This document shows positions 1 to 7,770 of a stretch of 64,000 nt of DNA, in pieces (positions within the stretch are counted from its first letter, which is position 1; each line of letters opens with the position of its first letter). The DNA lies in assembly GCA_030065095.1 (NCBI GenBank), contig JASJDP010000004.1, forward strand, positions 124,001 through 188,000, given 5' to 3'. The DNA comes from Rhodobacter sp. GTDB taxonomy: Bacteria; Pseudomonadota; Alphaproteobacteria; Rhodobacterales; Rhodobacteraceae. A program made the translations under genes and the position numbers. Below the pieces are notes generated by a model, which saw only the letters and a list, made by a program, of their open reading frames with translations, did no database searches and was not told the DNA's origin.

Positions 1-241
1 CGGCGACACCGCGCGCGACTTTGCCAACCGCATCAATATCGGCATGGTCGGCGTCAACGTCCCGATTCCGGTGCCGCTGGCCTATCACACCTTCGGCGGC
101 TGGAAGAAGTCTGGTTTCGGCGACCTAAACCAGCATGGCCCCGACGCCTTCCGCTTTTACACCCGCACGAAAACGGTCACCTCGCGCTGGCCGTCCGGCC
201 TGAAGGAGGGCGGAGAGTTCCATTTCAAGGCGATGGACTGA
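1..241 (+). CDS. mmsA: Methylmalonate-semialdehyde dehydrogenase, C-terminal end (gene cut by window edge)
   Basis: Only the last 79 or so residues are present; the gene enters from before base 1 and is read in the frame starting at base 2. The visible part matches the C-terminus of the CoA-acylating MmsA aldehyde dehydrogenases: the run [20 protein letters not shown] followed by [11 protein letters not shown] and a [14 protein letters not shown] tail. These enzymes oxidise methylmalonate or malonate semialdehyde to propionyl- or acetyl-CoA in valine, beta-alanine and inositol breakdown. The active-site cysteine lies upstream, outside the window. The next gene is convergent, 23 bp away. Confidence 0.85.
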   Translation, partial: GDTARDFANRINIGMVGVNVPIPVPLAYHTFGGWKKSGFGDLNQHGPDAFRFYTRTKTVTSRWPSGLKEGGEFHFKAMD

Positions 242-264
242 CCCCTCCGCGGTCGCTTGGGATC

Positions 265-921
265 TTACACGGCCTGCCGCTCGGCGGACCGGCTGCTTCG
301 AAACAGCCGCTCTACCTCGCCCGACGTCGGTTTGACCCGTGACGGCTGAATCGTGGCCGTGGCCAGTGTCAGGCGGATGTCGAGGCACAGCCTCCGGTGC
401 AGCGTTTCGATATCCGCCGCCGACCCGCGCATCAGGCTGAGGCTGCCCGACTCGTCACTGACCCGGGCGCGCAATTCCGCCAGGGGCTGATCCTTGGTGG
501 GCCGGTTTATGAAAAGGCTTTCGATCCGCCGCATCGGGACCGCGCGCGCGGTCAGGCTGCGGCCCTTGGTGTTGAGCCGTGCCGTTCCGATCTGCTGCCC
601 GTCGATGTCGACGCGCAGCGCCCTGCGGAATCCGCGCGAGGCAAAGAAATAGAGGGTAACGCCGGTTCCAACACACATCGCGGTCAGGACCGACTGTACG
701 ACAACCGGATTCCCAAACAGCATTGCATGCGGCAGAAACCATTGCAGATAGCCCGCAAGGATCAAGACGACCGCGGTCAGGCGCAGCACCGTTTCGACGG
801 CGCGTTCCCGCCAGAAACGCTCTTCCGCCTCGGCGATCGTATAGCCGCCGCTGTTTTCAAGCGCGGCGATCGAACGGCAACGGGCCAGTTCGCCGAGATT
901 CGCAATTGGAACTGATGTCAT
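265..921 (-). CDS. Hypothetical protein with two membrane segments
   Basis: 218 residues with an ATG start. Two hydrophobic helices lie at about residues 45-68 (VLRLTAVVLILAGYLQWFL) and 74-94 (VVQSVLTAMCVGTGVTLYFF), followed by a soluble, arginine-rich C-terminal half. The membrane pair and the basic tail suggest an inner-membrane protein with its bulk in the cytoplasm. I do not recognise the family. It is convergent with mmsA and divergent from the YbdK-type ligase, so it is probably transcribed alone. Confidence 0.6.
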   Translation of the reverse strand: MTSVPIANLGELARCRSIAALENSGGYTIAEAEERFWRERAVETVLRLTAVVLILAGYLQWFLPHAMLFGNPVVVQSVLTAMCVGTGVTLYFFASRGFRRALRVDIDGQQIGTARLNTKGRSLTARAVPMRRIESLFINRPTKDQPLAELRARVSDESGSLSLMRGSAADIETLHRRLCLDIRLTLATATIQPSRVKPTSGEVERLFRSSRSAERQAV

Positions 922-1378
922 CGGAACGCCCTTTGGATGTCTTGCAACTCAAGGTCCCGAAGAATCACGGCAGAATTAGGTCAGCACTGGAACGAGATGG
1001 TGTTGGTGAGACCAAATTGAGGCCAAAGCAAGTGTCAATGACGCCACCCGGTCTTGAAATTTTACTTTAAAATCAAATGACAACTCGCCCATCGCCGAAG
1101 TATTTGCGAATTTCAAGGCAAGCGCGGCCTTAAAAATCGGGCCTGAACCGGCAGACCTCCGGGTCGTAGGCCAAGTGCGGCAATTCGCCTTGAGGTTGTG
1201 CCATCGAATTGAGGTCCCGAAGCTTCGGAAACAATCATTGTCCGCGCAACCGATTGCCGCCGATCCGCCAATCGGCCGGGGTTGCGGCGGTCGACCGTTC
1301 CGGGCCTCGCGCGGCTGTTTTTCGTTGCCGGTCCAGCATCTTCCTGCTTTCATGGCAAAAACCTTGGGGGAGGGAGCG
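922..1378. other. Divergent intergenic region with an AT-rich inverted repeat
   Basis: 457 bases between two divergent genes; no convincing gene. An AT-rich patch at 1051-1082 contains the perfect inverted repeat ATTTTA-CTT-TAAAAT (1059-1073) in otherwise GC-rich surroundings, so it is a candidate control site. The ten-base string GGTCCCGAAG occurs twice (952-961 and 1213-1222). I could not identify a convincing -35/-10 pair. Confidence 0.35.
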
Positions 1379-2509
1379 ATGCCCACTGCACCGAGTTTCA
1401 CGATGGGCATCGAAGAGGAATATCTCCTCGTCGACCACAAGACGCACGATCTGGCCGAAGCTCCGCAAGAAATGATGGATGCCTGCGTGGCCGAAATGGG
1501 CGGCCAGGTTTCACCGGAATTCCTGCGCTGCCAGGTCGAGATCGGCACCAATGTCTGTCAAAACATCTCCGAGGCGCGCGACGATCTCAAACGCCTGCGC
1601 ACCGCAGTGGCCGAGATCGCCGGGCGCTACGGTCTGGCCCCCCTTGCGGTAAGCTGCCACCCGACGGCCGACTGGAAGGATCAGCACCACACCGACAAGG
1701 AACGCTACAACACGCTCGATCGCGACCTTGCGGGCGTGGCCCGGCGGCTGCTGATCTCGGGCATGCACGTGCATATCGGGGTCGAGGATGACGATCTCAG
1801 GATCGATTTGCTCAACCAGTTCACCTATTTCCTGCCGCACCTGCTGGCGCTCAGTTGCTCGTCGCCGTTCTGGCAGGGGCAGGACACCGGGCTCAGCTGT
1901 TACCGCCTGACGATCTTCGACAACGTTCCCCGGACGGGCCTGCCGCCGAAGTTTCACAGCTGGGCGGAATACGACCGCTCGCTGCAGGCGATCATTTCCA
2001 CCGGGGCGATCGAGGACGCCACCAAGATCTGGTGGGACCTGCGTCCTTCGGGCCGGTTTCCGACGCTCGAATCGCGCATCTGCGACAACTCGCCGAGAAT
2101 GGAACACGCCCTGACCATCGCGGCGTTGTCGCAATGTCTGATGCGCATGCTCTGGCGCCTGCGCATCAAGAACCAGCGCTGGCGCATCTACGACGAGTTC
2201 CTCATCGGCGAAAACCGCTGGCGGGCACAGCGTTATGGCATGTCCGAGGGGCTGATCGATTTTGGCCGCGGCGAGGTCGTGGCCTATCCCGAGCTGCTGC
2301 ACGAGCTGATCGGGCTGGTGGAAGAGGATGCCGAGGCCCTGGGCTGCGTCAAAGAGATCGAGGGCGCGCAGGATATCCTAACCAAGGGCAACGGAACGGA
2401 CCGGCAACGGGCCGTGCGGGCGGCGGAACTGGAGATGCATGGGCAGGACGACCGGGCGATGAAGGCGGTTGTCGCCATGCTGATCGACGAATTCCAGGCC
2501 GACCTTTAG
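1379..2509 (+). CDS. Carboxylate-amine ligase, YbdK / glutamate-cysteine ligase GCS2 family
   Basis: 376 residues. The N-terminus [13 protein letters not shown] and the internal HVHIGV and [10 protein letters not shown] stretches are hallmarks of the ATP-dependent YbdK/EgtA-like branch of glutamate-cysteine ligases, which join a carboxylate to an amine. YbdK proteins have only weak glutamate-cysteine ligase activity and their true substrates are often unknown. The start was placed at ATG 1379 because a GGGGGAGGGAG ribosome site sits just before it and family homology begins there; an open frame extends further upstream without similarity. Monocistronic in appearance. Confidence 0.85.
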   Translation: MPTAPSFTMGIEEEYLLVDHKTHDLAEAPQEMMDACVAEMGGQVSPEFLRCQVEIGTNVCQNISEARDDLKRLRTAVAEIAGRYGLAPLAVSCHPTADWKDQHHTDKERYNTLDRDLAGVARRLLISGMHVHIGVEDDDLRIDLLNQFTYFLPHLLALSCSSPFWQGQDTGLSCYRLTIFDNVPRTGLPPKFHSWAEYDRSLQAIISTGAIEDATKIWWDLRPSGRFPTLESRICDNSPRMEHALTIAALSQCLMRMLWRLRIKNQRWRIYDEFLIGENRWRAQRYGMSEGLIDFGRGEVVAYPELLHELIGLVEEDAEALGCVKEIEGAQDILTKGNGTDRQRAVRAAELEMHGQDDRAMKAVVAMLIDEFQADL

Positions 2510-2589
2510 GGCAGGTTGCAGTTTTGAAACGGGACGATACACAATAAAGGTGCTCGACCGGTTCTTGGCCTAGAGCCGCCGTTCGCAAC

Positions 2590-2796
2590 CAGTCTTCAGG
2601 CGCGGAATCAAGGCCGAAGGCCGCCGCGCCATCGCCGACCCGCCCCGAAGGGGAGGCGATTTGCTGGCGGCGCGTATCGGATTGAGGTCGTTCGGACTTT
2701 GCTGGGATAAATCGAGCTGTTCAGAGGTTTGGTTCGCCTCCCCGCGGGTCGGCGATGACGCGGCTATACGCTTAATCAGCGACGCCCGCTCCAAGC
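2590..2796 (+). repeat. 207-bp dispersed repeat, copy 1, with long internal inverted repeat
   Basis: Direct repeat of 23169-23375; both copies are exactly 207 bases, from CAGTCTTC to CCGCTCCAAGC, and about 85% identical by eye. The core GAGGTCGTTCGGACTTTG (plus the following CTGGGATAAATCGAG) is identical in the two copies. Terminal arms at about 2631-2656 and 2735-2756 (ATCGCCGACCCG... against ...CGGGTCGGCGAT) would pair into a long stem enclosing the core. It lies between genes, as does the other copy. Shape and size fit a small non-autonomous element or a structured RNA/REP-like unit. Confidence 0.8.
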
Positions 2797-2819
2797 CAAA
2801 AACCGACCTTGCAATTCAA

Positions 2820-2915
2820 TTACGCCGCATCGCGCTCTGAGCCACGGAGCTCTGCCGGTGCCGGACTTGCCAGGCTGAGCCAGCGGATCAGGGCGGCCGC
2901 AGCATTCTGTTTCAT
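2820..2915 (-). CDS. Possible 31-residue small protein downstream of the RidA-family gene
   Basis: A short reading frame beginning MKQNAAAALIRWLSLASPAP, preceded by a strong ribosome site (AGGAGG, 11 bases before the ATG). It lies 234 bp downstream of the RidA-family gene on the same strand and ends beside repeat copy 1. The good ribosome site is the only real support. I do not recognise the peptide; a leader peptide or chance frame is possible. Confidence 0.3.
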   Translation of the reverse strand: MKQNAAAALIRWLSLASPAPAELRGSERDAA

Positions 2916-3149
2916 AAATGGAGTTTCCTCCTGACACCGTTGTACCCCGTCGCTCCGGCCACCGGGTTCCTCATGCGGGACGCGCCGCCGGACCAGCCGA
3001 AATAGCCCTGCTTCTGTAAGGGCAAAGCCGCGAGCAAGGGTGACCCTCTGGAAACGAATGACGGCGACGTGGCCTGCATACGCAGCCCCCGACGGCAACC
3101 TTTTCTGGATGTTCCGCTGGCCCTGCCCGCTTGCGGACCGCACGGCCAG

Positions 3150-3575
3150 TCAGCCACCCGAGCCCCGCGATGGGGACGTGTCGGACCCGGCGACGGCGGC
3201 GATGACCTCAACCTCGACCAGGAACTCCGGCCGTGTGAACCCGCCGACGATCAGAAGGGTCGAGGCCGGACGCACGCCCGAGGCTGCCAGCCAGCGATCC
3301 CGCGCCGCCATGTAGCCCGCAAAAAACTCGCGGTCGGTGACGAAGGCATTGATCTTGACGGTATCCGCTGCCGAGGCGCCTCCGGCGGCGAGGATGGCGT
3401 CGATGTTCGAAAAGCAGATGGCGCTTTGCTCTTCGACGGACGGCGGAATGACGCCGTCCGCGCGCTGGCCAAGCTGACCCGATGTCAGGATCAGGCGGCT
3501 TCCCGGCGGTACGGCGAAGCCGTGGGAATAGCGGGCAAAGGGGGGGGCGATGTCCGATGGGGTCAGCGGCGGCAT
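3150..3575 (-). CDS. RidA / YjgF / UK114-family protein
   Basis: 141 residues covering the whole small RidA fold, from SRLILTSGQLGQRADG to the C-terminal LVEVEVIAAV strand. Classical RidA proteins hydrolyse reactive enamines and imines left by PLP enzymes, and family members such as RutC sit in pyrimidine catabolic operons. In classical RidA the imine-deaminating arginine lies in a PxRS motif near residue 105; here the matching stretch reads RPASTLL and appears to lack it, so this is probably a non-RidA subgroup with another activity. It is divergent from the ABC transporter operon, with 217 bp between the starts, which suggests shared control and a role in the same pathway. Confidence 0.8.
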   Translation of the reverse strand: MPPLTPSDIAPPFARYSHGFAVPPGSRLILTSGQLGQRADGVIPPSVEEQSAICFSNIDAILAAGGASAADTVKINAFVTDREFFAGYMAARDRWLAASGVRPASTLLIVGGFTRPEFLVEVEVIAAVAGSDTSPSRGSGG

Positions 3576-3792
3576 GATGGCCTTCGACTTAGCGGCACGC
3601 GGTGCCTGTGTTGCGGGTTTCGGTGCCGGTAACCTGCCACACGGCGCCTTGTGATGAAAACCTAGCCTCTTGACGGCATTTCTGCCTAAAAAAGGGTCGG
3701 AATCAATCTTTGCCCGGCTGCGAGAATCGGCCCGGCTTCACAACGCGCGGCCCAGACCTACCTTTGCGACCGCAAGCTTGATGGAGGGATCA

Positions 3793-4791
3793 ATGAGAGC
3801 GAGGAATTTTGCGGTCGCGCTGGGGATGGCCGTCGCGTCGGTGCCGGCGGGCTTTGCTGCGGCCGAGGGCACAAAGGCGGTCTTTGGCACGAACTGGCTG
3901 GCTCAGGCCGAGCATGGCGGCTTTTACCAGTCCGTCGCCGACGGCACCTATGCCGCCTGCGGGCTTGACGTCGAGATCCTGCCCGGCGGACCGCAGGTCA
4001 ACAACCGGGCCCTGATGCTCGCCGGCCGCATCGACTTTCACATGGGCGGCGATCTGCTGCAGGCGTTCAACGCCGTGAAGGAAGGCATCCCGGTGGTGTC
4101 TGTCGCGGCCACGTTTCAGAAACATCCCCAGGTCATTCTGGCCCATCCCGGCGAGGCCGACAGCTGGGACGAGCTGAAGGATCTGACGCTTCTGATCGGC
4201 GACAATGGGTTCGCCAGCTATTATCAGTGGATGATCGCGGAACACGGGTTCACCATCGAACAGCGCGAGCCCTACACCTTCAACCCCGCGCCGTTCATCG
4301 CCGACAAGCGCAAGGGGATGCAGGGATATCTGTCGTCAGAACCCTTTGCGGTCGAAAAGGAGGCGGGGTTCAAACCAAACGTCTTCCTGATCGCCGATGC
4401 CGGCTATTCGACCTACGCCACCACGATCGAGACGATGGCCGATACGATCGCCAACAAACCGGAAATGGTGGAATGCTTCGTCGACGGGTCGATCAAGGGC
4501 TGGTACAATTACCTTTATGGCGACAGCACGGCGGCGGACGAGCTGATCAAGGCGGCCAACCCCGACATGACCCAGGACAAGATCGAGTTCGCCAAGGCCA
4601 GCATGCTGGCCAACGGGATCGTCGATTCGGGCGATGCGCTCGAGCTCGGCATCGGCGCGATGACCGAGGAAAAGGTCGGCGATTTCTATCAGAAGATGGT
4701 CGCGGCGGGCGTGCTGGAGGACGGGCTTGACTGGAAGGCCGCCTTCACCACCGAATTCACCAACAAGAAGGTCGGGATGGACCTCAAGTAG
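3793..4791 (+). CDS. ABC transporter substrate-binding protein, THI5/NMT1-like
   Basis: 332 residues. A Sec signal peptide occupies residues 1 to about 23 (MRARNFAVALGMAVASVPAG, then FAAA), so the protein is periplasmic. The mature part opens with FGTNWLAQAEHGGFYQSVAD, the typical first strand and ligand loop of NMT1/THI5-like binding proteins, which take up thiamine-pyrimidine precursors, taurine/sulfonates, riboflavin and related small ring compounds. ATG 3793 was chosen because GGAGGG lies five bases upstream and the signal peptide starts there; ATG 3781 is an in-frame alternative. First gene of the operon with ATPase and permease following. Confidence 0.88.
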   Translation: MRARNFAVALGMAVASVPAGFAAAEGTKAVFGTNWLAQAEHGGFYQSVADGTYAACGLDVEILPGGPQVNNRALMLAGRIDFHMGGDLLQAFNAVKEGIPVVSVAATFQKHPQVILAHPGEADSWDELKDLTLLIGDNGFASYYQWMIAEHGFTIEQREPYTFNPAPFIADKRKGMQGYLSSEPFAVEKEAGFKPNVFLIADAGYSTYATTIETMADTIANKPEMVECFVDGSIKGWYNYLYGDSTAADELIKAANPDMTQDKIEFAKASMLANGIVDSGDALELGIGAMTEEKVGDFYQKMVAAGVLEDGLDWKAAFTTEFTNKKVGMDLK

Positions 4792-4856
4792 TCCGCCCGA
4801 CCCTGCCGAACCGGGGGCGGCCGCTGCCGCCCCCTCCCCTTTGGGAGCCACGAGCC

Positions 4857-5645
4857 ATGCCGACCGCCCCGGAGACCCTGTCAGGCAACCGCCCGGAAGT
4901 GCTGCGCATGGAGGGCGTCGACAAGACCTTTGCCGGCAATGTCCAGGCGCTGAAGGGCATGTCGCTGCAGGTGTGCGAGGGCGATTTCATTTCGCTGCTC
5001 GGGCCGTCGGGCTGCGGCAAGTCCACCGCGCTGCGGCTGATCGCCGATCTGATCCACCCCACGCGCGGGCGCATCACCTGGACCGGCGGGCAGAAGGCGG
5101 GCGACCTGGGTGTCGTGTTCCAGGAACCCACCCTGATGCCCTGGGCGACGGTTGCCCAGAACGCCTGGCTGCCGTTCCGCCTGCGCGGCAAATCGTACAA
5201 TTCGGTGAAGGACGATGTGCTGGAGGCGTTAAAGCTCGTCGGGCTGGAGAAGTTTCAGAACGCCTATCCGCGCGAGCTGTCTGGCGGCATGAAGATGCGC
5301 GTGTCCATCGCCCGCGCCATGGTCACCCATCCCCGCCTGATCCTGATGGATGAACCCTTTGCCGCACTCGATGAAATCACACGCTTCCGGCTGAACGACG
5401 ACCTGCTGGAACTGAAGGACAAGATCGGCTGCACGGTGATCTTCGTCACCCATTCGGTCTTTGAATCGGTGTTTCTGTCCGACCGCATCGTCGTCATGGC
5501 CGCCCGTCCGGGCCGGGTGATCCGCGAACTCACCGTCGACGCACCCTATCCGCGCGACGACAGCTTCCGCACCTCGTCCGAATACGCCGCCCATTGCCGC
5601 GCGGCCTCGGACGCGCTGCACCAAGCGATGGACCTTGCCGCATGA
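4857..5645 (+). CDS. ABC transporter ATP-binding protein (SsuB/TauB/ThiZ type)
   Basis: 262 residues. Walker A GPSGCGKST (about 49-57), Q-loop glutamine in VVFQEPT (89), signature LSGGMKMR (141-148) and Walker B LILMDEP (161-167) are all intact. It powers import through the permease encoded next, whose start codon overlaps this gene's stop (ATGA). The Q-loop context and size are those of the nitrate/sulfonate/taurine/thiamine-precursor class. A 65-bp gap with a GC-rich stretch separates it from the binding protein gene. Confidence 0.92.
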   Translation: MPTAPETLSGNRPEVLRMEGVDKTFAGNVQALKGMSLQVCEGDFISLLGPSGCGKSTALRLIADLIHPTRGRITWTGGQKAGDLGVVFQEPTLMPWATVAQNAWLPFRLRGKSYNSVKDDVLEALKLVGLEKFQNAYPRELSGGMKMRVSIARAMVTHPRLILMDEPFAALDEITRFRLNDDLLELKDKIGCTVIFVTHSVFESVFLSDRIVVMAARPGRVIRELTVDAPYPRDDSFRTSSEYAAHCRAASDALHQAMDLAA

Positions 5646-6505
5646 GCATCGCCGAAGAAAGACCGATCGAGGCCACCGAAATCGTCGACGAGGACGAGGC
5701 CCGCCGTGCCCGTGCCCGGCGCCTCGACCGGATCGGCAAGTGGACCCTGCCCGTTCTGGTGATGATCGTCACTCTGTTCCTGTGGGATCGCCTCGTCGTC
5801 TGGAACGAGATCCCGCACTACATCCTGCCGGGGCCCGGGCTGGTCTTCGAGACGCTGATCAAGGACTGGGCGATCCTGTTCGACGCGCTGCTGGTCACGC
5901 TGCAGATCACACTGATGGCCCTTGCGGTCGCGGTGATCGGCGGCGTCGGGCTGGCGATCCTCTTCACCCAGTCGCGCTGGGTCGAGATGTCGTTCTACCC
6001 GTATGCGGTGATCCTGCAGGTTACGCCGATTGTCGCCATCGCGCCGTTGATCTTCATCTATGTCGACAGCCGCCTTGCCGGGCTTTTGCTCTGTGCCTGG
6101 CTCGTCGCCTTCTTCCCGGTGCTGTCCAACACCACCCTCGGCCTCAACTCGGCCGACCACAACCTGCGCGACCTCTTCCGCATCTACGGCGCCACCCGCT
6201 GGCAGCGCCTGCGGTATCTGCAGCTGCCCTCGGCCCTGCCCTATTTCCTCGGCGGCTTGCGCATCGCCGGAGGTCTGTCGCTCATCGGTGCCGTCGTCGC
6301 CGAGTATGTCGCCGGGACCGGCGGCATCGGCTCGGGCCTGGCCTTCCGCATCCTCGAGGCCGGCTATCGCCTCAACATCCCGCGCATGTTCGCCGCCCTG
6401 ATCCTGATCGCCGTCACCGGCGTGGTCATCTTTGCCGGGCTGTCGTTCCTCAGCCACATGCTGCTGCGCAAGTGGCACGAAAGCGCGCTGAAGCGCGAAG
6501 GATGA
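5642..6505 (+). CDS. ABC transporter permease
   Basis: 287 residues with about six membrane helices; the first is KWTLPVLVMIVTLFLWDRL near residue 37. The cytoplasmic coupling loop reads FRIYGATRWQRLRYLQLP, the EAA-like motif of SsuC/TauC/ThiX permeases, followed by SALPYFLGGLRIAGGLSL. The start at ATG 5642 overlaps the ATPase stop by four bases; a longer in-frame extension was rejected because it would lie deep inside the ATPase gene. It probably acts as a homodimer. Confidence 0.9.
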   Translation: MSIAEERPIEATEIVDEDEARRARARRLDRIGKWTLPVLVMIVTLFLWDRLVVWNEIPHYILPGPGLVFETLIKDWAILFDALLVTLQITLMALAVAVIGGVGLAILFTQSRWVEMSFYPYAVILQVTPIVAIAPLIFIYVDSRLAGLLLCAWLVAFFPVLSNTTLGLNSADHNLRDLFRIYGATRWQRLRYLQLPSALPYFLGGLRIAGGLSLIGAVVAEYVAGTGGIGSGLAFRILEAGYRLNIPRMFAALILIAVTGVVIFAGLSFLSHMLLRKWHESALKREG

Positions 6506-7770
6506 TGGATTTCGCCACACTCCCGCCGGGGCCGGTGCGGCTGGAAAACGTCACCGTTCCGGCCTGCCTGCTGGGCCGGCCCGGCGATTTGATCCGCACA
6601 GGCCTCAGCCTTGCCGACGGCAGGATCGCAACCGCGGGCGGCACGCGCATGGATATGAAGGGCGCGATGCTGTTCCCGGCGTTCGTCGACATGCACACGC
6701 ATCTCGACAAGGGCCATATCTGGGACCGGGCGCCCAACCCCGACGGCACCTTCATGGGCGCGTTGACCACGGTCGGCGACGACCGCACCGCAAACTGGAC
6801 GGCGCAAGATGTCCGCGCCCGGATGGAATTCGGGCTGAAAAGCGCCTATGCCCACGGCACCCGCGCGATCCGCACCCATCTCGACAGCATTCCGCCGCAG
6901 GACGGCATCAGCTGGCCGCTTTTCCGCGACATCCGCGCCGAATGGGCCGGCAGGATCGACCTGCAGGCCGTCTGCCTGATCGGTGTCGACCGGATGGAGC
7001 TCGACGGCCCGTTTGTCCGCACCGCCGATCTGGTGGCCGAGACGGGTGGCGTGCTGGGTATGGTCACCTACCCGATCCCCGACTTCAGGGAGCGCCTTCT
7101 GGGCTTTCTGGGGCTCGCCGCCCGCCGTAGCCTGGCCGTCGACTTCCATGTCGACGAAAACGGCGACCCTGGCCCCGGCACATTGCGCACCATCGCCGAA
7201 ACCGTTCTGGAAACCGGCTTCGACGCGCCCGTCACCGTGGGCCATTGCTGTTCGCTCGCCGTGCAGGACGAGGCCGAGGCCCTGAAGACCCTCGACCTGG
7301 TTGCAAGGGCCGGCATCCACGTGGTCAGCCTGCCGATGTGCAACCTTTACCTGCAGGACCGGCGGGCGGACCGCACCCCCCGGTGGCGCGGCATCACGCT
7401 GGTGCACGAGATGAAGGCGCGCGGCATCAATGTCAGCTTCGCCTCCGACAACACCCGCGACCCGTTCTACGCTTACGGCGATCTCGACATGCTCGAGGTC
7501 ATGCGCCAGGCCACCCGGATCGGCCATCTCGACCATTCAGACACCGACTGGGTGCAGGCCTTCCTGGGAAATCCGGCCAAGGCCACCGGCCTCGCTGCCC
7601 CGTCTCTCGCCTCCGGCGCGCCCGCCGATCTCGTGATCTGCAAGGCCCGGTCCTGGACCGAGCTGTTCGCCCGCCCGCAGATGGACCGCATCGTGCTGCG
7701 CGGCGGGCGGCAGATCGACCGGACGCTTCCGGATTACGCCGATCTCGACCCACTGATGGAGACCGCATGA
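6502..7770 (+). CDS. Cytosine deaminase-like amidohydrolase (CodA branch)
   Basis: 422 residues, amidohydrolase superfamily. The expected metal and catalytic residues of CodA-type enzymes are present: HxH in VDMHTHLDKG (H65, H67), H216 and E219 in DFHVDENGD, H248 in TVGHCCSL, and D316 in FASDNTRDPF. CodA enzymes hydrolyse the exocyclic amino group of cytosine, isocytosine or creatinine-like rings, releasing ammonia. The true substrate cannot be read from sequence. ATG 6502 overlaps the permease stop by four bases, so it is translationally coupled to the transporter and likely acts on the imported compound. Confidence 0.85.
   Translation: MMDFATLPPGPVRLENVTVPACLLGRPGDLIRTGLSLADGRIATAGGTRMDMKGAMLFPAFVDMHTHLDKGHIWDRAPNPDGTFMGALTTVGDDRTANWTAQDVRARMEFGLKSAYAHGTRAIRTHLDSIPPQDGISWPLFRDIRAEWAGRIDLQAVCLIGVDRMELDGPFVRTADLVAETGGVLGMVTYPIPDFRERLLGFLGLAARRSLAVDFHVDENGDPGPGTLRTIAETVLETGFDAPVTVGHCCSLAVQDEAEALKTLDLVARAGIHVVSLPMCNLYLQDRRADRTPRWRGITLVHEMKARGINVSFASDNTRDPFYAYGDLDMLEVMRQATRIGHLDHSDTDWVQAFLGNPAKATGLAAPSLASGAPADLVICKARSWTELFARPQMDRIVLRGGRQIDRTLPDYADLDPLMETA

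Noticed and set aside
3576-3792. TPP riboswitch before the THI5/NMT1-type transporter
   Set aside because: The conserved CUGAGA and following thi-box elements are not present; only a GC-rich leader is seen.
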